DNA of 64,000 bases from an uncultured Collinsella sp. (GTDB lineage: Bacteria; Actinomycetota; Coriobacteriia; Coriobacteriales; Coriobacteriaceae), in the NCBI GenBank assembly GCA_902464495.1, contig CABQJK010000005.1, forward strand, positions 28,193-92,192. Reading direction: 5' to 3'. The first letter of the stretch is position 1, and each line of letters begins with the position of its first letter. A program made the translations under genes and the position numbers. This document shows, in pieces, positions 32,770-41,705 of this stretch. Below the pieces are notes generated by a model, which was given only the letters and a program-made list of their open reading frames with translations, was not told where the DNA came from and did not search any database.

Positions 32770-34251
32770 GTGTCAAGGAAAACGATTCGCCTGCTCGCTG
32801 CGCTGACGGCGGTTCTCTTTGCGTTTACCTCACTGCCCGGAGTTGCTTGTGCCGAGGCGCTCTTCGCCACTGCCGACGGACGCCAGGCGACCGAGGACTC
32901 CGCGCTTATCGATGGCGTCGATTTTGGCCTCAACGCCTTTGAGCGCAACGCCAAGGGCACGGCCCGCTCGTTTACCGACCAGCCCGAGGGCTATCGTTTT
33001 CCCATCTACAGAAAGACGTCGCTCGTAACGGTGACCACGCCTACGAGCATTGTGGTGTGGGTCGATGCACATACTGCCAAGGAAGCGGGCCTCGATATCG
33101 CAAATGCCTCAGACCAAAAGGCGCTCAAGTTGATGCTCGCGGGGCTCGATAAGTCTCACTCCATGGGAGGCGCGCTGCTGGAGGACTCCAAGCTCGAGTG
33201 GGTGTTTACCTCGGACAATGAGCTGGTACAGGGCGATTACCGTTATCTGTTTAAGGTGAAGGGCGACGACGGCGACTACTACACCGTCGTGAATGCCGCG
33301 GACGCCGCAAACCCCGGGCTCAATCTGGGTGACGGAGCCCTGTGGAGCGATAACGCCGCCTTGGTGCCGTATGCGAGTGTCTCGACGACGGAGCCGCCCT
33401 CGCTAGCGGAGCGCGCCGCGACCTTCTTTGGCAGTATTGACTACCGCCCGTTTTGGGTGTCCATCAAGACGAGCGGTCTCGCCTTGGTGATCGCGTTCGC
33501 GCTGGGCCTGTTTGCCGCATGGAAGACCATGGGCACCACGAGCCGCGTGAAGGGCCTGCTCGATTCGGTCTTTACCATCCCTATGGTGCTGCCGCCCACG
33601 GTCTGCGGCTTTTTGCTCCTCATGCTGTTCGGTCGCTCTACCGGGGTGGGCCAGTGGCTGATCGCGCACGGCATCTCGGTTGTCTTTACGTGGCCCGCGG
33701 CGGTGATCTCTGCCGTGGTGGTGTCGTTCCCGCTCGTCTATCGTACGGCACTCGGCGCCTTCGAGAGCCTCGACACGCAGATGCTCGATGCAGCGCGCAC
33801 GCTGGGCTGGTCCGAGCGGCGCATCTTTACCAAGCTCATGATGCCTCTCGGCTGGCCCTCTATTGCCGCCGGCACGGTGCTCGCCTTTGCCCGCGCCATG
33901 GGCGAGTTTGGCTGCACGCTGTTCTTCGCGGGCAACTATGCCGGCATTACGCAGACCATTCCCATCGCCATCTACTTTGAGTGGATGGGCGGCAATACGT
34001 CGGTGGCGCTCTTTTGGGTCGTCGTCGTGATCGTCTTCAGCTTCTTGGTCATCCTATTCATCAACATGTACACGGCGCATTCGCAAAAGTACCGCGAGCG
34101 GGGTCTCTCCCGCGCGGAGCGCAAACAGGCCAAGGAGCTTGTCGGTCAGGGCGATTCGCTCGACCCCGTCGGTGGCGATGCCCTGCGTATCGATCGCGAA
34201 GCGTTGGCCGAGCTTATGCGTGACGACGCGGTCGCGAAGGGAGGTCGATAG
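32770..34251 (+). CDS. modB: Molybdate ABC permease with extra N-terminal exported domain
   Basis: 493 residues, about twice the usual ModB (~225). The N-terminus is a signal peptide (RLLAALTAVLFAFTSLPGVACA) and then ~200 residues of extracytoplasmic sequence with no family I recognise. The permease proper starts near residue 231 and carries the EAA loop RTLGWSERRIFTKLMMPLGWP and GRAMGEFG-like AFARAMGEFGCTLFFAG typical of ModB. A basic cytoplasmic C-terminal tail ends the protein. The GTG at 32770 is preceded by GAGGAG. A fusion of a sensing or docking domain to the permease is inference. Confidence 0.88.
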   Translation: MSRKTIRLLAALTAVLFAFTSLPGVACAEALFATADGRQATEDSALIDGVDFGLNAFERNAKGTARSFTDQPEGYRFPIYRKTSLVTVTTPTSIVVWVDAHTAKEAGLDIANASDQKALKLMLAGLDKSHSMGGALLEDSKLEWVFTSDNELVQGDYRYLFKVKGDDGDYYTVVNAADAANPGLNLGDGALWSDNAALVPYASVSTTEPPSLAERAATFFGSIDYRPFWVSIKTSGLALVIAFALGLFAAWKTMGTTSRVKGLLDSVFTIPMVLPPTVCGFLLLMLFGRSTGVGQWLIAHGISVVFTWPAAVISAVVVSFPLVYRTALGAFESLDTQMLDAARTLGWSERRIFTKLMMPLGWPSIAAGTVLAFARAMGEFGCTLFFAGNYAGITQTIPIAIYFEWMGGNTSVALFWVVVVIVFSFLVILFINMYTAHSQKYRERGLSRAERKQAKELVGQGDSLDPVGGDALRIDREALAELMRDDAVAKGGR

Positions 34252-34254
34252 GCC

Positions 34255-35325
34255 ATGTCGCTCGTTCTGGATATCAAAAAGCGTTATCCCGGCTTTACCC
34301 TCGACATTCAGCTCGATGCCGGCGAGGAGCGGGTGGCGCTGCTGGGCGCCTCGGGTTGCGGCAAGAGCTGCACGTTGCGCTGCATTGCCGGCGTGGAGAC
34401 GCCCGATGAGGGCAAGATCGTCGTCAACGGCGTGACCTTTTTTGACTCGGCGGCGGGTATCAACCTGTCGCCCCAGGAGCGAAAATGCGCCCTGCTGTTC
34501 CAAAACTATCAGCTGTTTCCCAACATGACGGTGGCCGATAACGTATGCGCCGGTGTTAAGGATGCGGGTGACGCCGCAGCGCGCAAAAAGCTTGCCGAAC
34601 GCTATCTGGGTATCTTTGGCCTGGCCGACTTTGCCGACCGCTATCCCGCGCGACTTTCGGGCGGCCAGCAGCAGCGTGTGGCGCTTGCCCGCATGGTGGC
34701 GGCGCACCCGGGCATCTTCATGTTCGACGAGCCCATGAGCGCACTCGACGCGTATCTTAAGAGCGCGCTTGAGCAAAACATGCTCGACCTGTTCGATGTC
34801 TGCAACCGCACCGTACTGTACGTGAGCCACGATATTGACGAGGCATGTCGCCTGTGCGAGCGCATCTGTGTGATGCACAACGGGCATGTGGAGGAGATCG
34901 GTTCCGTCGAGGACGTGGTCCGCCGGCCGCAAACCTTGGCCGCGCTGCGCCTGACGGGCTGCAAGAACACGAGCCGTGCGCGCAAGATCGGGCCTCAGGA
35001 AGTTGAAGCCCTGGACTGGGGCATGACCTTCAATGTGGGCCGCGAGGTGCCCGATAACGTGGCGTACCTGGGCATCCGCGCGAGCTACTTCCATGTGGAC
35101 AATCGTGCCGAGCGTGGTCGCAACAGCTACGACCTGCACGTGGCCCGCGTGAGCGATTCGCGTTTTGAGCGCTTGGTGCTGCTGGATGTGCCACGTGTCG
35201 ACGCACCGACGCGCCTGCAGTGGAAGGTCAACAAGGTGAGTGTGCCAGTTGACGAGTTGCCGCAGGCGGGGGAGACCCTGCGCATGCATTTTGATGCCAG
35301 CAGGATCCATTTGGTTTGTCGATAG
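34255..35325 (+). CDS. modC: Molybdate ABC transporter ATP-binding protein
   Basis: 356 residues. Walker A GASGCGKS (about 31-38), Q-loop LLFQNYQLFPNMTV, signature LSGGQQQRVALARM and Walker B FMFDEPMSALD are intact. The C-terminal ~110 residues resemble the regulatory (TOBE-like) domain of ModC/PotA-type ATPases. It starts four bases after modB with AGGTCGATAGGCC upstream, so the two are translationally linked. Confidence 0.92.
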   Translation: MSLVLDIKKRYPGFTLDIQLDAGEERVALLGASGCGKSCTLRCIAGVETPDEGKIVVNGVTFFDSAAGINLSPQERKCALLFQNYQLFPNMTVADNVCAGVKDAGDAAARKKLAERYLGIFGLADFADRYPARLSGGQQQRVALARMVAAHPGIFMFDEPMSALDAYLKSALEQNMLDLFDVCNRTVLYVSHDIDEACRLCERICVMHNGHVEEIGSVEDVVRRPQTLAALRLTGCKNTSRARKIGPQEVEALDWGMTFNVGREVPDNVAYLGIRASYFHVDNRAERGRNSYDLHVARVSDSRFERLVLLDVPRVDAPTRLQWKVNKVSVPVDELPQAGETLRMHFDASRIHLVCR

Positions 35326-35460
35326 CGCCGGGTAATGCCGTCGGGGAATATAAGCCTCGGCGGCTTTGTTTTTGTCGTTCGCCGAATGAGGAATGACAAA
35401 CTCTTATCAATCAAGATAATTATTTATTAAACGACGGCACACGACGCTGTCGTACGAATG

Positions 35461-35498
35461 TCAACGGTGTTCGCATGGTCGATGACCGTTGATATAGT
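35461..35498 (+). promoter_or_regulatory. Candidate promoter overlapped by an inverted repeat
   Basis: TTCGCA (35470-35475), 17 bases, TATAGT (35493-35498). The perfect inverted repeat TCAACGGT (35461-35468)/ACCGTTGA (35485-35492) overlaps the -35 and spacer, where a repressor would block RNA polymerase. Confidence 0.5.
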
Positions 35499-35528
35499 TG
35501 ACCTCAACTTGTAAAGGAGGGTGCGCAC

Positions 35529-35597
35529 ATGCCGCAGACGACATATATTCGCCGCGTTGCCGCGCGCGCCCTGTATATGGCTCGGAGTCGCATATGA
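35529..35597 (+). CDS. Putative 22-residue leader ORF
   Basis: The ORF MPQTTYIRRVAARALYMARS-RI has a near-perfect ribosome binding site (AAAGGAGGG, seven bases upstream) and lies 31 bases after the candidate promoter. Five of 22 residues are Arg and three are Tyr or Met-Tyr type. Its TGA overlaps an ATG. It may be a leader peptide controlling the downstream reductase gene or a small protein; no homologue is recognised. Confidence 0.4.
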   Translation: MPQTTYIRRVAARALYMARSRI

Positions 35598-35756
35598 GCA
35601 GGTATGTTCACGGCTCCGGGAGAGACGACGCACAACTAAATCATCAACCGCAAAGCAGGTTCCCTAAAATTCCGGGTTTGAGCACGGTCGGGCAATCGCC
35701 GTCCGTCGTGCATCGATACCGCTGTTATCCGTTTTTGGTTCGAGAGGGGAACCGTT

Positions 35757-37040
35757 ATGGCTGAAGAATTTGATTTCCATCCGATGTGGGAGAGCCTCGG
35801 CATGAATCTTGCCGACCACGACATGCTGCTGGGCGCCGTGGGCCAGATGTACGGCGATATGTTCCTGACGCAGAACAATCGCCCCAAGTCCACGTCCTAC
35901 CTGGATTTTGTCGCCACCAACATCCACAGCGGCCGTATTAAGGAGATGCTCGACAAGAAGGAGGCCGGCGAGGCCACCAAGATCGTGGGCAGCTTCTGCG
36001 TCTACGTGCCCGAGGAGATTGTGCTCGCCTGCAACGGTATCCCCGTGGGTCTGTGCTCGGGTGCCGATTGGGCGACCGACAAGGTCGAGGAGCACTTGCC
36101 GCGCAACACTTGTCCGCTCATCAAGAGCTTTGCCGGCTTTAAGCTGGGCGAGGTCTGCCCCTACATTGAGTCGAGTGACTTGGTGGTAGGCGAGAACACC
36201 TGCGATGGCAAGAAGAAAGCCTACGAGTTCTTTGCCACGCAAAAGAACATGTACGTCATGGATATTCCCAACGTACACGACGAGTCGACGCTTGTGACCT
36301 GGAAGGCCGAGGTCAAGAAGCTCGCCGCCAAGATCGAGGAAGAGTGCGGCGTCACGATTACGCCTGAGCGTCTGAAAGCCGCCATCCACGCCGTCAATGA
36401 GAAGCGTCGTGCCCTGCAGCGCCTCGCTGCCACGCGCGCTGCCGACCCAGCGCCCATTAGCGGTCTCGACAGCCTGCTGACCGTTCAGGCCGCCTTTATG
36501 GACGACACGCCGCGCCTGACCGGAGCCATCAACGATATGGCGGCCGAGTGTGAGCAGCGTGTCGAGGCCGGAGAGGGCGTGGCGCCCAAGGGGACCAAGC
36601 GCATCCTGTACACCGGCACGCCCATGGCCGTGCCCAACTGGAAGCTGTTCAACCTGATCGAGAAGGCTGGCGGCATCGTGGTGGGCGAGGAGTCCTGCAC
36701 GGGCTCGCGCTACTACAAGGACCTGGTCGACGAGTCCGGCGAGACGGTCGACGAGATGCTCGACGCTATCGCCGAGCGCTACTTTAAGATCAACTGCGCC
36801 GTCTTTACCCCCAACGACCAGCGTATGAATGACATCGTTCAGATGGCGCGCGACCTGCATGCCGACGGCATTGTCGACGTGGCCCTGCAGTTCTGCACGC
36901 TCTACGAGATGGAGTCCTTCGCCGTGGAAAAGGCCGCCGAAGAGGCCGGTATTCCCTTTATGCACATAACGACCGACTACGCCGGCGAGGACGCAGGCCA
37001 GCTGCGGACCCGCATCGAGGCTTTTCTCGAGACGATTTAG
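35757..37040 (+). CDS. 2-hydroxyacyl-CoA dehydratase/double-cubane-cluster reductase family protein, paralogue 1
   Basis: 427 residues, HgdB/FldC/BcrC superfamily. Members bind a [4Fe-4S] or double-cubane [8Fe-9S] cluster and receive low-potential electrons from an ATP-driven activase. Conserved cysteines shared with paralogue 2: Cys81, Cys100, Cys119 (NTCPLIKS), Cys134, Cys149 (ENTCDGKKK), Cys314, Cys347 and Cys380. The ENTCDGKKK element and single-subunit form fit the double-cubane proteins (E. coli YjiM type) better than two-subunit dehydratases; substrate unknown. It precedes an ABC transporter operon. Confidence 0.88.
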   Translation: MAEEFDFHPMWESLGMNLADHDMLLGAVGQMYGDMFLTQNNRPKSTSYLDFVATNIHSGRIKEMLDKKEAGEATKIVGSFCVYVPEEIVLACNGIPVGLCSGADWATDKVEEHLPRNTCPLIKSFAGFKLGEVCPYIESSDLVVGENTCDGKKKAYEFFATQKNMYVMDIPNVHDESTLVTWKAEVKKLAAKIEEECGVTITPERLKAAIHAVNEKRRALQRLAATRAADPAPISGLDSLLTVQAAFMDDTPRLTGAINDMAAECEQRVEAGEGVAPKGTKRILYTGTPMAVPNWKLFNLIEKAGGIVVGEESCTGSRYYKDLVDESGETVDEMLDAIAERYFKINCAVFTPNDQRMNDIVQMARDLHADGIVDVALQFCTLYEMESFAVEKAAEEAGIPFMHITTDYAGEDAGQLRTRIEAFLETI

Positions 37041-37157
37041 CCGCACCTGCGCTAAGCGGTACCTCTGGGTGTTCCTATCCACGCGATAGGGATTTCTTTG
37101 CTGTTGTGCAGGTCGGTGTCCGGATGCACCGCAGGGCGCCGATCAGCTTCGCATGGC

Positions 37158-37188
37158 TGCCGGGACGGGGATTTCCGCCGTCCCGGCA
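37158..37188 (+). terminator. Hairpin between dehydratase-family gene and the ABC operon
   Basis: TGCCGGGACGG pairs perfectly with CCGTCCCGGCA around GGATTTCCG. ATTCTGTCCGTTTG follows, a poor U-tract, so partial termination is the most that can be claimed. Confidence 0.6.
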
Positions 37189-37224
37189 GATTCTGTCCGT
37201 TTGTTCAGACACGAAAGGAACTCA

Positions 37225-38835
37225 ATGAACAACGATCTTTTTAAGGCGGGCGTTTCCCGTCGCGGTTTTCTGACCGGTTCCGCTGCCCTGTGCGTCATGG
37301 CGGGCCTCGGCCTCACAGGCTGCGGCGGTTCGGGCGCCGAGAGCGGTAGCGCCGCTGCCTCCGGCCAGGATGTGGAGTATCGCGACGAGCTGCAGATCGC
37401 GCTCCCGGCGAGCCCGGACGGTCTCGATCCGCACACCACGTCGTCGCTCGTGACCGTTGATATCGCCTGCAATATCATGGAGCCGCTTTTTGGCCTGGAT
37501 TCCAAGTATGAGCCCCAGCCCGTCCTGGCCAAGAGCTACAAGGTCTCTGACGACGGCTTGGTCTATACCATCGAGCTGCGCGAGGGCATTACGTTCCACA
37601 ACGGCAAGGAGTTTGGCCCCGATGACGTCGTGGCCTCGATGAACCGCTGGCTTACGGTCAACGATCGCGCGGCGAGCCTGCTCCCCGGTGCCCAGTTTGC
37701 CAAGTCCGGCGACCACGAGGTGACCTGCACACTCACCGCGCCCGCTACGGATTTCCTCACGATCCTGGGCAGCCACTCCCAGTATCCCGCCATCGTTCCC
37801 TCCGAGGTTATCGATGCCGCGGGCGATACGGGTATCTCCGACTATATCGGTACCGGCGCCTACAAGCTTGAGGAGTGGAAGCAGGATCAGTACATCCACC
37901 TGACGCGCAACGACGACTACCAGGCTGCTGAGGGCAAGGCTTCGGGCTATACCGGTAAGGTCACCGCGCCCACGAAGGACATCTTCTACCAGTTTGTCAC
38001 CGAGGGCTCTACGCGCGTGAGCGGCTTCGAGACCGGCGAGTATGATATTGCCTACGAGATCCCAACCGAGAACTACCACGACTTTGACGGCAACGACGAC
38101 GTGAAACTGCACTCGCACGCCGCAGGTGTCCTTACCGCGTTCTTTAACATGAACGAGGGTATCTTCGCCAACGAGGATATTCGCAAGTGCGCCCTTATGG
38201 CCATCGACTGCAAGGCTGCCGCGCTGGCCGCCTATGGCGAGGAGGAGCTCTTTACGCTCGATCCCAACCTGGGCAACCCCGACAACGATCAGTGGTCGAC
38301 CGACGCCGGCAAAAAGTACTTTAACCAGGCCGATCCCAAGGGCGCCAAGAAGGCGCTTGCCAAGACCTCCTATGCTGGCGAGACCGTGAAATTGCTCACC
38401 ACGCCCGACTACAAGGAGATGTACAACGCCACCGTCGCGCTGCAGGAGCAGCTCGAGAAGGCCGGCTTTACCGCCGAGGTCGAGAGCTATGAGTTCGCGA
38501 CCTTTATGGATATTCGCTCCAGCAAGCCGGACCAGTGGGATCTGTTTGTGGCATCGACGAACTACAAGCCGATTCCGGCGCAGTCGCTCTCCGTCTCTAA
38601 AGGCTTCTACGGCCTTTCGGACGAGAAGGCACTTTCGCTGGTTGCCGAGACCCGTACGGCCGAGGACCAGAAGGCCGCAACCAAGAAGTGGGCCGAGTGC
38701 CAGGAGCACCTGTACGAGATCGCGGTAATCGAGCCACTGTGCCATTACGTGGCCATCACCGGCACGCAGGCCGATGTCGAGGGCTTTGAGCTGCTCGACG
38801 GCGCCATCGTTTGGAATGCCAAGCGCCCGGAGTAA
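37225..38835 (+). CDS. Family 5 extracellular solute-binding lipoprotein (DppA/OppA-like)
   Basis: 536 residues. An N-terminal SRRGFLTGSAALCV and lipobox LTGC suggest Tat export and lipid anchoring, as for ModA in this window. The mature protein has SBP_bac_5 features: LDPHTTSSLV, YEPQPVLAKSYKVSDDGLVYTIELREGITFHNGKEF, and GTGAYKLEEW. The family binds peptides, nickel chelates, haem or glutathione; the ligand here is unknown. It starts the five-gene ABC operon that lies between the two double-cubane-type paralogues, so its cargo may be their substrate. Confidence 0.9.
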   Translation: MNNDLFKAGVSRRGFLTGSAALCVMAGLGLTGCGGSGAESGSAAASGQDVEYRDELQIALPASPDGLDPHTTSSLVTVDIACNIMEPLFGLDSKYEPQPVLAKSYKVSDDGLVYTIELREGITFHNGKEFGPDDVVASMNRWLTVNDRAASLLPGAQFAKSGDHEVTCTLTAPATDFLTILGSHSQYPAIVPSEVIDAAGDTGISDYIGTGAYKLEEWKQDQYIHLTRNDDYQAAEGKASGYTGKVTAPTKDIFYQFVTEGSTRVSGFETGEYDIAYEIPTENYHDFDGNDDVKLHSHAAGVLTAFFNMNEGIFANEDIRKCALMAIDCKAAALAAYGEEELFTLDPNLGNPDNDQWSTDAGKKYFNQADPKGAKKALAKTSYAGETVKLLTTPDYKEMYNATVALQEQLEKAGFTAEVESYEFATFMDIRSSKPDQWDLFVASTNYKPIPAQSLSVSKGFYGLSDEKALSLVAETRTAEDQKAATKKWAECQEHLYEIAVIEPLCHYVAITGTQADVEGFELLDGAIVWNAKRPE

Positions 38836-38922
38836 TAGGTATCGATGGAGCGGCGACCGTAGGGGCTTGACCCCTCGGCCGCCGCGGTCTGTCCGCGTTC
38901 AGAGGGGATATAGAAACCTCGC

Positions 38923-39876
38923 ATGTTAAAGTACACGCTCAAACGTATCGGCGCGATGATCCCGGTGATGCTCATCATCTCGGTCGTCGTGTTTTTGATT
39001 ATCTATCTTACGCCGGGCGACCCCGCTTCTTCGATGCTCGGCATGGAGGCCTCGGCCGACCAGATCGAACGCGTCAATGAAAGCCTGGGGCTTAACGAGC
39101 CGCTGCCGCAACGCTACCTTGAGTGGATGGGCGGTGTGCTGACCGGGGATCTGGGCGATTCGTATTTTATGCATCAGCCCGTCACGCAGGCGATTGCCGA
39201 GCATTTTGGACCTACGCTGTCGCTGGCGATTCTGGCACAGCTTATCGCACTGCTTATCGCGCTGCCCTGCGGCGTCATCGCCGCCCTTAAGCACGGGTCG
39301 CGTACCGATGCGGTCTTGCGCGTCGTGGCACTTTTGGGCGTGGCAATACCTGGCTTTTTGATGGCGCTGATGCTTATGTGGCTGTTCGCCGTCACGCTGC
39401 GTGTGCTTCCGGTGGCCGGCTATGTGCCGCTCTCGAAAGGCTGGTTTGTGCACCTGCGCTATCTGGCACTGCCGGCCATATCGCTGGGATGCGTGCAGGC
39501 CGCGCTGCTCATGCGCATGACGCGCGCGAGCGTGATCGAGGCCATGCAGCTCGACTGCGTCAAGACGGCGCGCGCCAAGGGCGTCTCCGAGGTGCGTGTA
39601 GTGCTGTCCCATGCCCTGCGCAACGCCGCGTTGCCGATCCTCACCTCGGTCGGCTATTCCTTTGGCGCCCTGATTACGGGTGCGGTGGTGACCGAGGCTA
39701 TCTTTAACATCCCCGGTCTGGGCCAGCTGGTCACGAGCTCCATCGAGCGGCGCGACTATCCCGTTATCCAAGGCGTGCTGCTGGTCATCGCCCTGCTGAA
39801 CTCGGTGATTAACCTATTGGTCGATTTGGCTTACGGCGCGTTTGACCCGCGTGCCCGAAAATGGGGCGATGCGTAA
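38923..39876 (+). CDS. Oligopeptide/dipeptide-type ABC permease (DppB-like)
   Basis: 317 residues, six predicted helices. The start MLKYTLKRIGAMIPVMLIIS, YLTPGDPA, and the EAA-loop region ARAKGVSEVRVVLSHALRNA are typical of DppB/OppB/NikB permeases. Its stop overlaps the next permease's start (TAATG), indicating coupled translation. Confidence 0.92.
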   Translation: MLKYTLKRIGAMIPVMLIISVVVFLIIYLTPGDPASSMLGMEASADQIERVNESLGLNEPLPQRYLEWMGGVLTGDLGDSYFMHQPVTQAIAEHFGPTLSLAILAQLIALLIALPCGVIAALKHGSRTDAVLRVVALLGVAIPGFLMALMLMWLFAVTLRVLPVAGYVPLSKGWFVHLRYLALPAISLGCVQAALLMRMTRASVIEAMQLDCVKTARAKGVSEVRVVLSHALRNAALPILTSVGYSFGALITGAVVTEAIFNIPGLGQLVTSSIERRDYPVIQGVLLVIALLNSVINLLVDLAYGAFDPRARKWGDA

Positions 39877-40703
39877 TGACAAGCTTTAAGAAGGCCCTTG
39901 CCAATAAGGGGTTTGTAGTCGGCGGCTGCATCTTTTTGGCCATCATGCTTGTCGCGCTCGTCGGCCCTTTGGTGTGGACGGTCGACCCCAATACGCAGGA
40001 GATGGCGCTGCGACTGTCTGCACCTTCGCCTGCGCACCCCTTTGGCTGCGATGATTTTGGCCGTGATTTGCTTGCACGCGTAATTGCCGGCGCGCGCGTG
40101 TCGCTTGGCGTCGGCGTGGCCGTCACACTTGCGACGAGTGCGCTCGGTCTGGTGATCGGTGCCTACGCGTGCTACAACGAGAAGCTCGATCACGTGCTCA
40201 TGCGTATCTGCGACGGCCTGATGTCCATTCCGGGCGTGCTGCTGGCCATCGCGTTGATGGCGATGATGGGAGCGAGCGTGTGGAACGTCATCATCGCGCT
40301 CACGATCGTATACACGCCCAGCATGGCGCGCATCGTTCGTTCACGCGCCACGGTGGTTAAGGAGGAGCCCTTCGTGGAGGCCCTGCGCGTGCAGGGTGCA
40401 TCGACCGCTCGTATCGTGTGGCTGCATATCGTGCCCAACGTGATGGCTCCGTTTTTGGTGCAGGCCACCTTTATCTTTGCCGAGGCCGTGCTTTCCGAAG
40501 CGGCGCTCTCCTTTTTGGGATTGGGCATCAAGGCGCCCGATGCCAGCTGGGGCAACATCCTACAGGCAGGCAAAAATGTGATTCGCAAGGCCTGGTGGAT
40601 GATCTTCTTCCCGGCGGCGGCCATTATCGCAAGCGTGCTTTCGCTCAACCTGGCCGGCGATGGCCTGCGTGACGCCCTCGATCCCAAGACAAAGGAGGAC
40701 TAG
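39876..40703 (+). CDS. Oligopeptide/dipeptide-type ABC permease (DppC-like)
   Basis: 275 residues. HPFGCDDFGRDLLARVIAGARVSL is the DppC/OppC signature (given in part: GCDDFGRDLLARVI), and VEALRVQGASTARIVWLHIVPN is the EAA loop. It pairs with the preceding permease to form the channel. The ATG overlaps the previous stop codon. Confidence 0.92.
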   Translation: MTSFKKALANKGFVVGGCIFLAIMLVALVGPLVWTVDPNTQEMALRLSAPSPAHPFGCDDFGRDLLARVIAGARVSLGVGVAVTLATSALGLVIGAYACYNEKLDHVLMRICDGLMSIPGVLLAIALMAMMGASVWNVIIALTIVYTPSMARIVRSRATVVKEEPFVEALRVQGASTARIVWLHIVPNVMAPFLVQATFIFAEAVLSEAALSFLGLGIKAPDASWGNILQAGKNVIRKAWWMIFFPAAAIIASVLSLNLAGDGLRDALDPKTKED

Positions 40704-40706
40704 CCC

Positions 40707-41705
40707 ATGGCTCAGCATCTTTTGGACGTGCGCGACCTCTGCATTTCGTTTGTGGGACGCGATGGGCGCGCGCTCGAGGCGGTTAACAAGCTCAATTTGC
40801 ATATCGATGCCGGCGAGATCGTGGGCGTCGTCGGCGAGTCCGGCTGCGGTAAGTCGGTCTTTGCACAAAGTGTCATGCGCCTGCTGGAGCATGAGCAGAA
40901 GATGGCCTACGAGGGCCAGATTGTGTTTGATGGCGAGGACCTGCTGGCGCGTCCGCTCAAAACCATGCGCGAGGTGCGCGGCTGCGATATCGCCATGATA
41001 TTCCAGGACCCCTTGAGCTCGCTCAATCCCGTCATGACGGTGGGGGCGCAGGTGGTCGAGGCGGTGCGCGCCCATCGCAAGGTGAGCCGTCGCGACGCCC
41101 GCGCCGAGGCCCTGTCGCTTTTGGAGCGCGTGGGGATCCGCGACGCCGGTGCTCGCTTTGATATGTATCCGAGCGATTTTAGCGGCGGTATGCGCCAGCG
41201 CGTGATGATAGCCATGGCGCTTGCCGGCCATCCGCGGCTGCTCATTGCCGATGAGCCCACCACGGCGCTCGACACGACGACGCAAAAGCAGATTTTGGAT
41301 TTGCTGCGCGACCTCAACCGCACCGAGAACATGGCGGTGCTGTTTATCAGCCATGACCTGGACGTTGTCACGAGCATTTGCTCGCGCGTGCACGTCATGT
41401 ACTTGGGCCAGATCGTAGAAGAGATCGATGCCTGCGGCCTTATGGAGCGTCCGAGCCACCCGTATGCCCAGGGGCTCATCGCGAGCATCCCGCCGCTTGA
41501 GGGTGAGCGGGTCGATACGCTGGCGGATATTCCGGGTACGGTGCCGCCGCTCACGGCAATACCCTGCGGCTGCCGCTTTGCGCCTCGTTGCGCGCGCGCC
41601 GAGGAGCGTTGTCGCGCGCAGGAGCCGCCGCTCTTTGCCGCGAGCGCGTGCGACCGATCGAAGTGTTGGCTTGTCGAGGAGGGGGAGTGCCATGGCTGCA
41701 AATAG
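40707..41705 (+). CDS. Oligopeptide-type ABC ATPase (DppD-like)
   Basis: 332 residues. Walker A GESGCGKS, Q-loop MIFQDPLSSLNPVM, signature FSGGMRQRVMIAMAL and Walker B LLIADEPTTALD. The C-terminal oligopeptide-transporter extension has the Cys-rich segment CRFAPRCARAEERC, which binds a [4Fe-4S] cluster in characterised DppD proteins. It overlaps the next ATPase gene by 14 bases. Confidence 0.93.
   Translation: MAQHLLDVRDLCISFVGRDGRALEAVNKLNLHIDAGEIVGVVGESGCGKSVFAQSVMRLLEHEQKMAYEGQIVFDGEDLLARPLKTMREVRGCDIAMIFQDPLSSLNPVMTVGAQVVEAVRAHRKVSRRDARAEALSLLERVGIRDAGARFDMYPSDFSGGMRQRVMIAMALAGHPRLLIADEPTTALDTTTQKQILDLLRDLNRTENMAVLFISHDLDVVTSICSRVHVMYLGQIVEEIDACGLMERPSHPYAQGLIASIPPLEGERVDTLADIPGTVPPLTAIPCGCRFAPRCARAEERCRAQEPPLFAASACDRSKCWLVEEGECHGCK

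Larger units (their letters stand above)
35326..35756 (+). other. Intergenic region modC-dccp1 with promoter, operator and short ORF
   Basis: 431 bases. It holds an AT-rich stretch (35390-35430), the inverted repeat and promoter at 35461-35498, and a 22-codon ORF with a strong ribosome binding site at 35529. After that ORF no further convincing gene precedes the dehydratase-family gene. Confidence 0.65.

Noticed and set aside
35594..35764. A 56-codon ORF starting at the ATG that overlaps the 22-codon leader stop
   Set aside because: It has no ribosome binding site of its own, runs past the start of the reductase gene in another frame, and resembles nothing; translational coupling cannot be excluded but is not supported.
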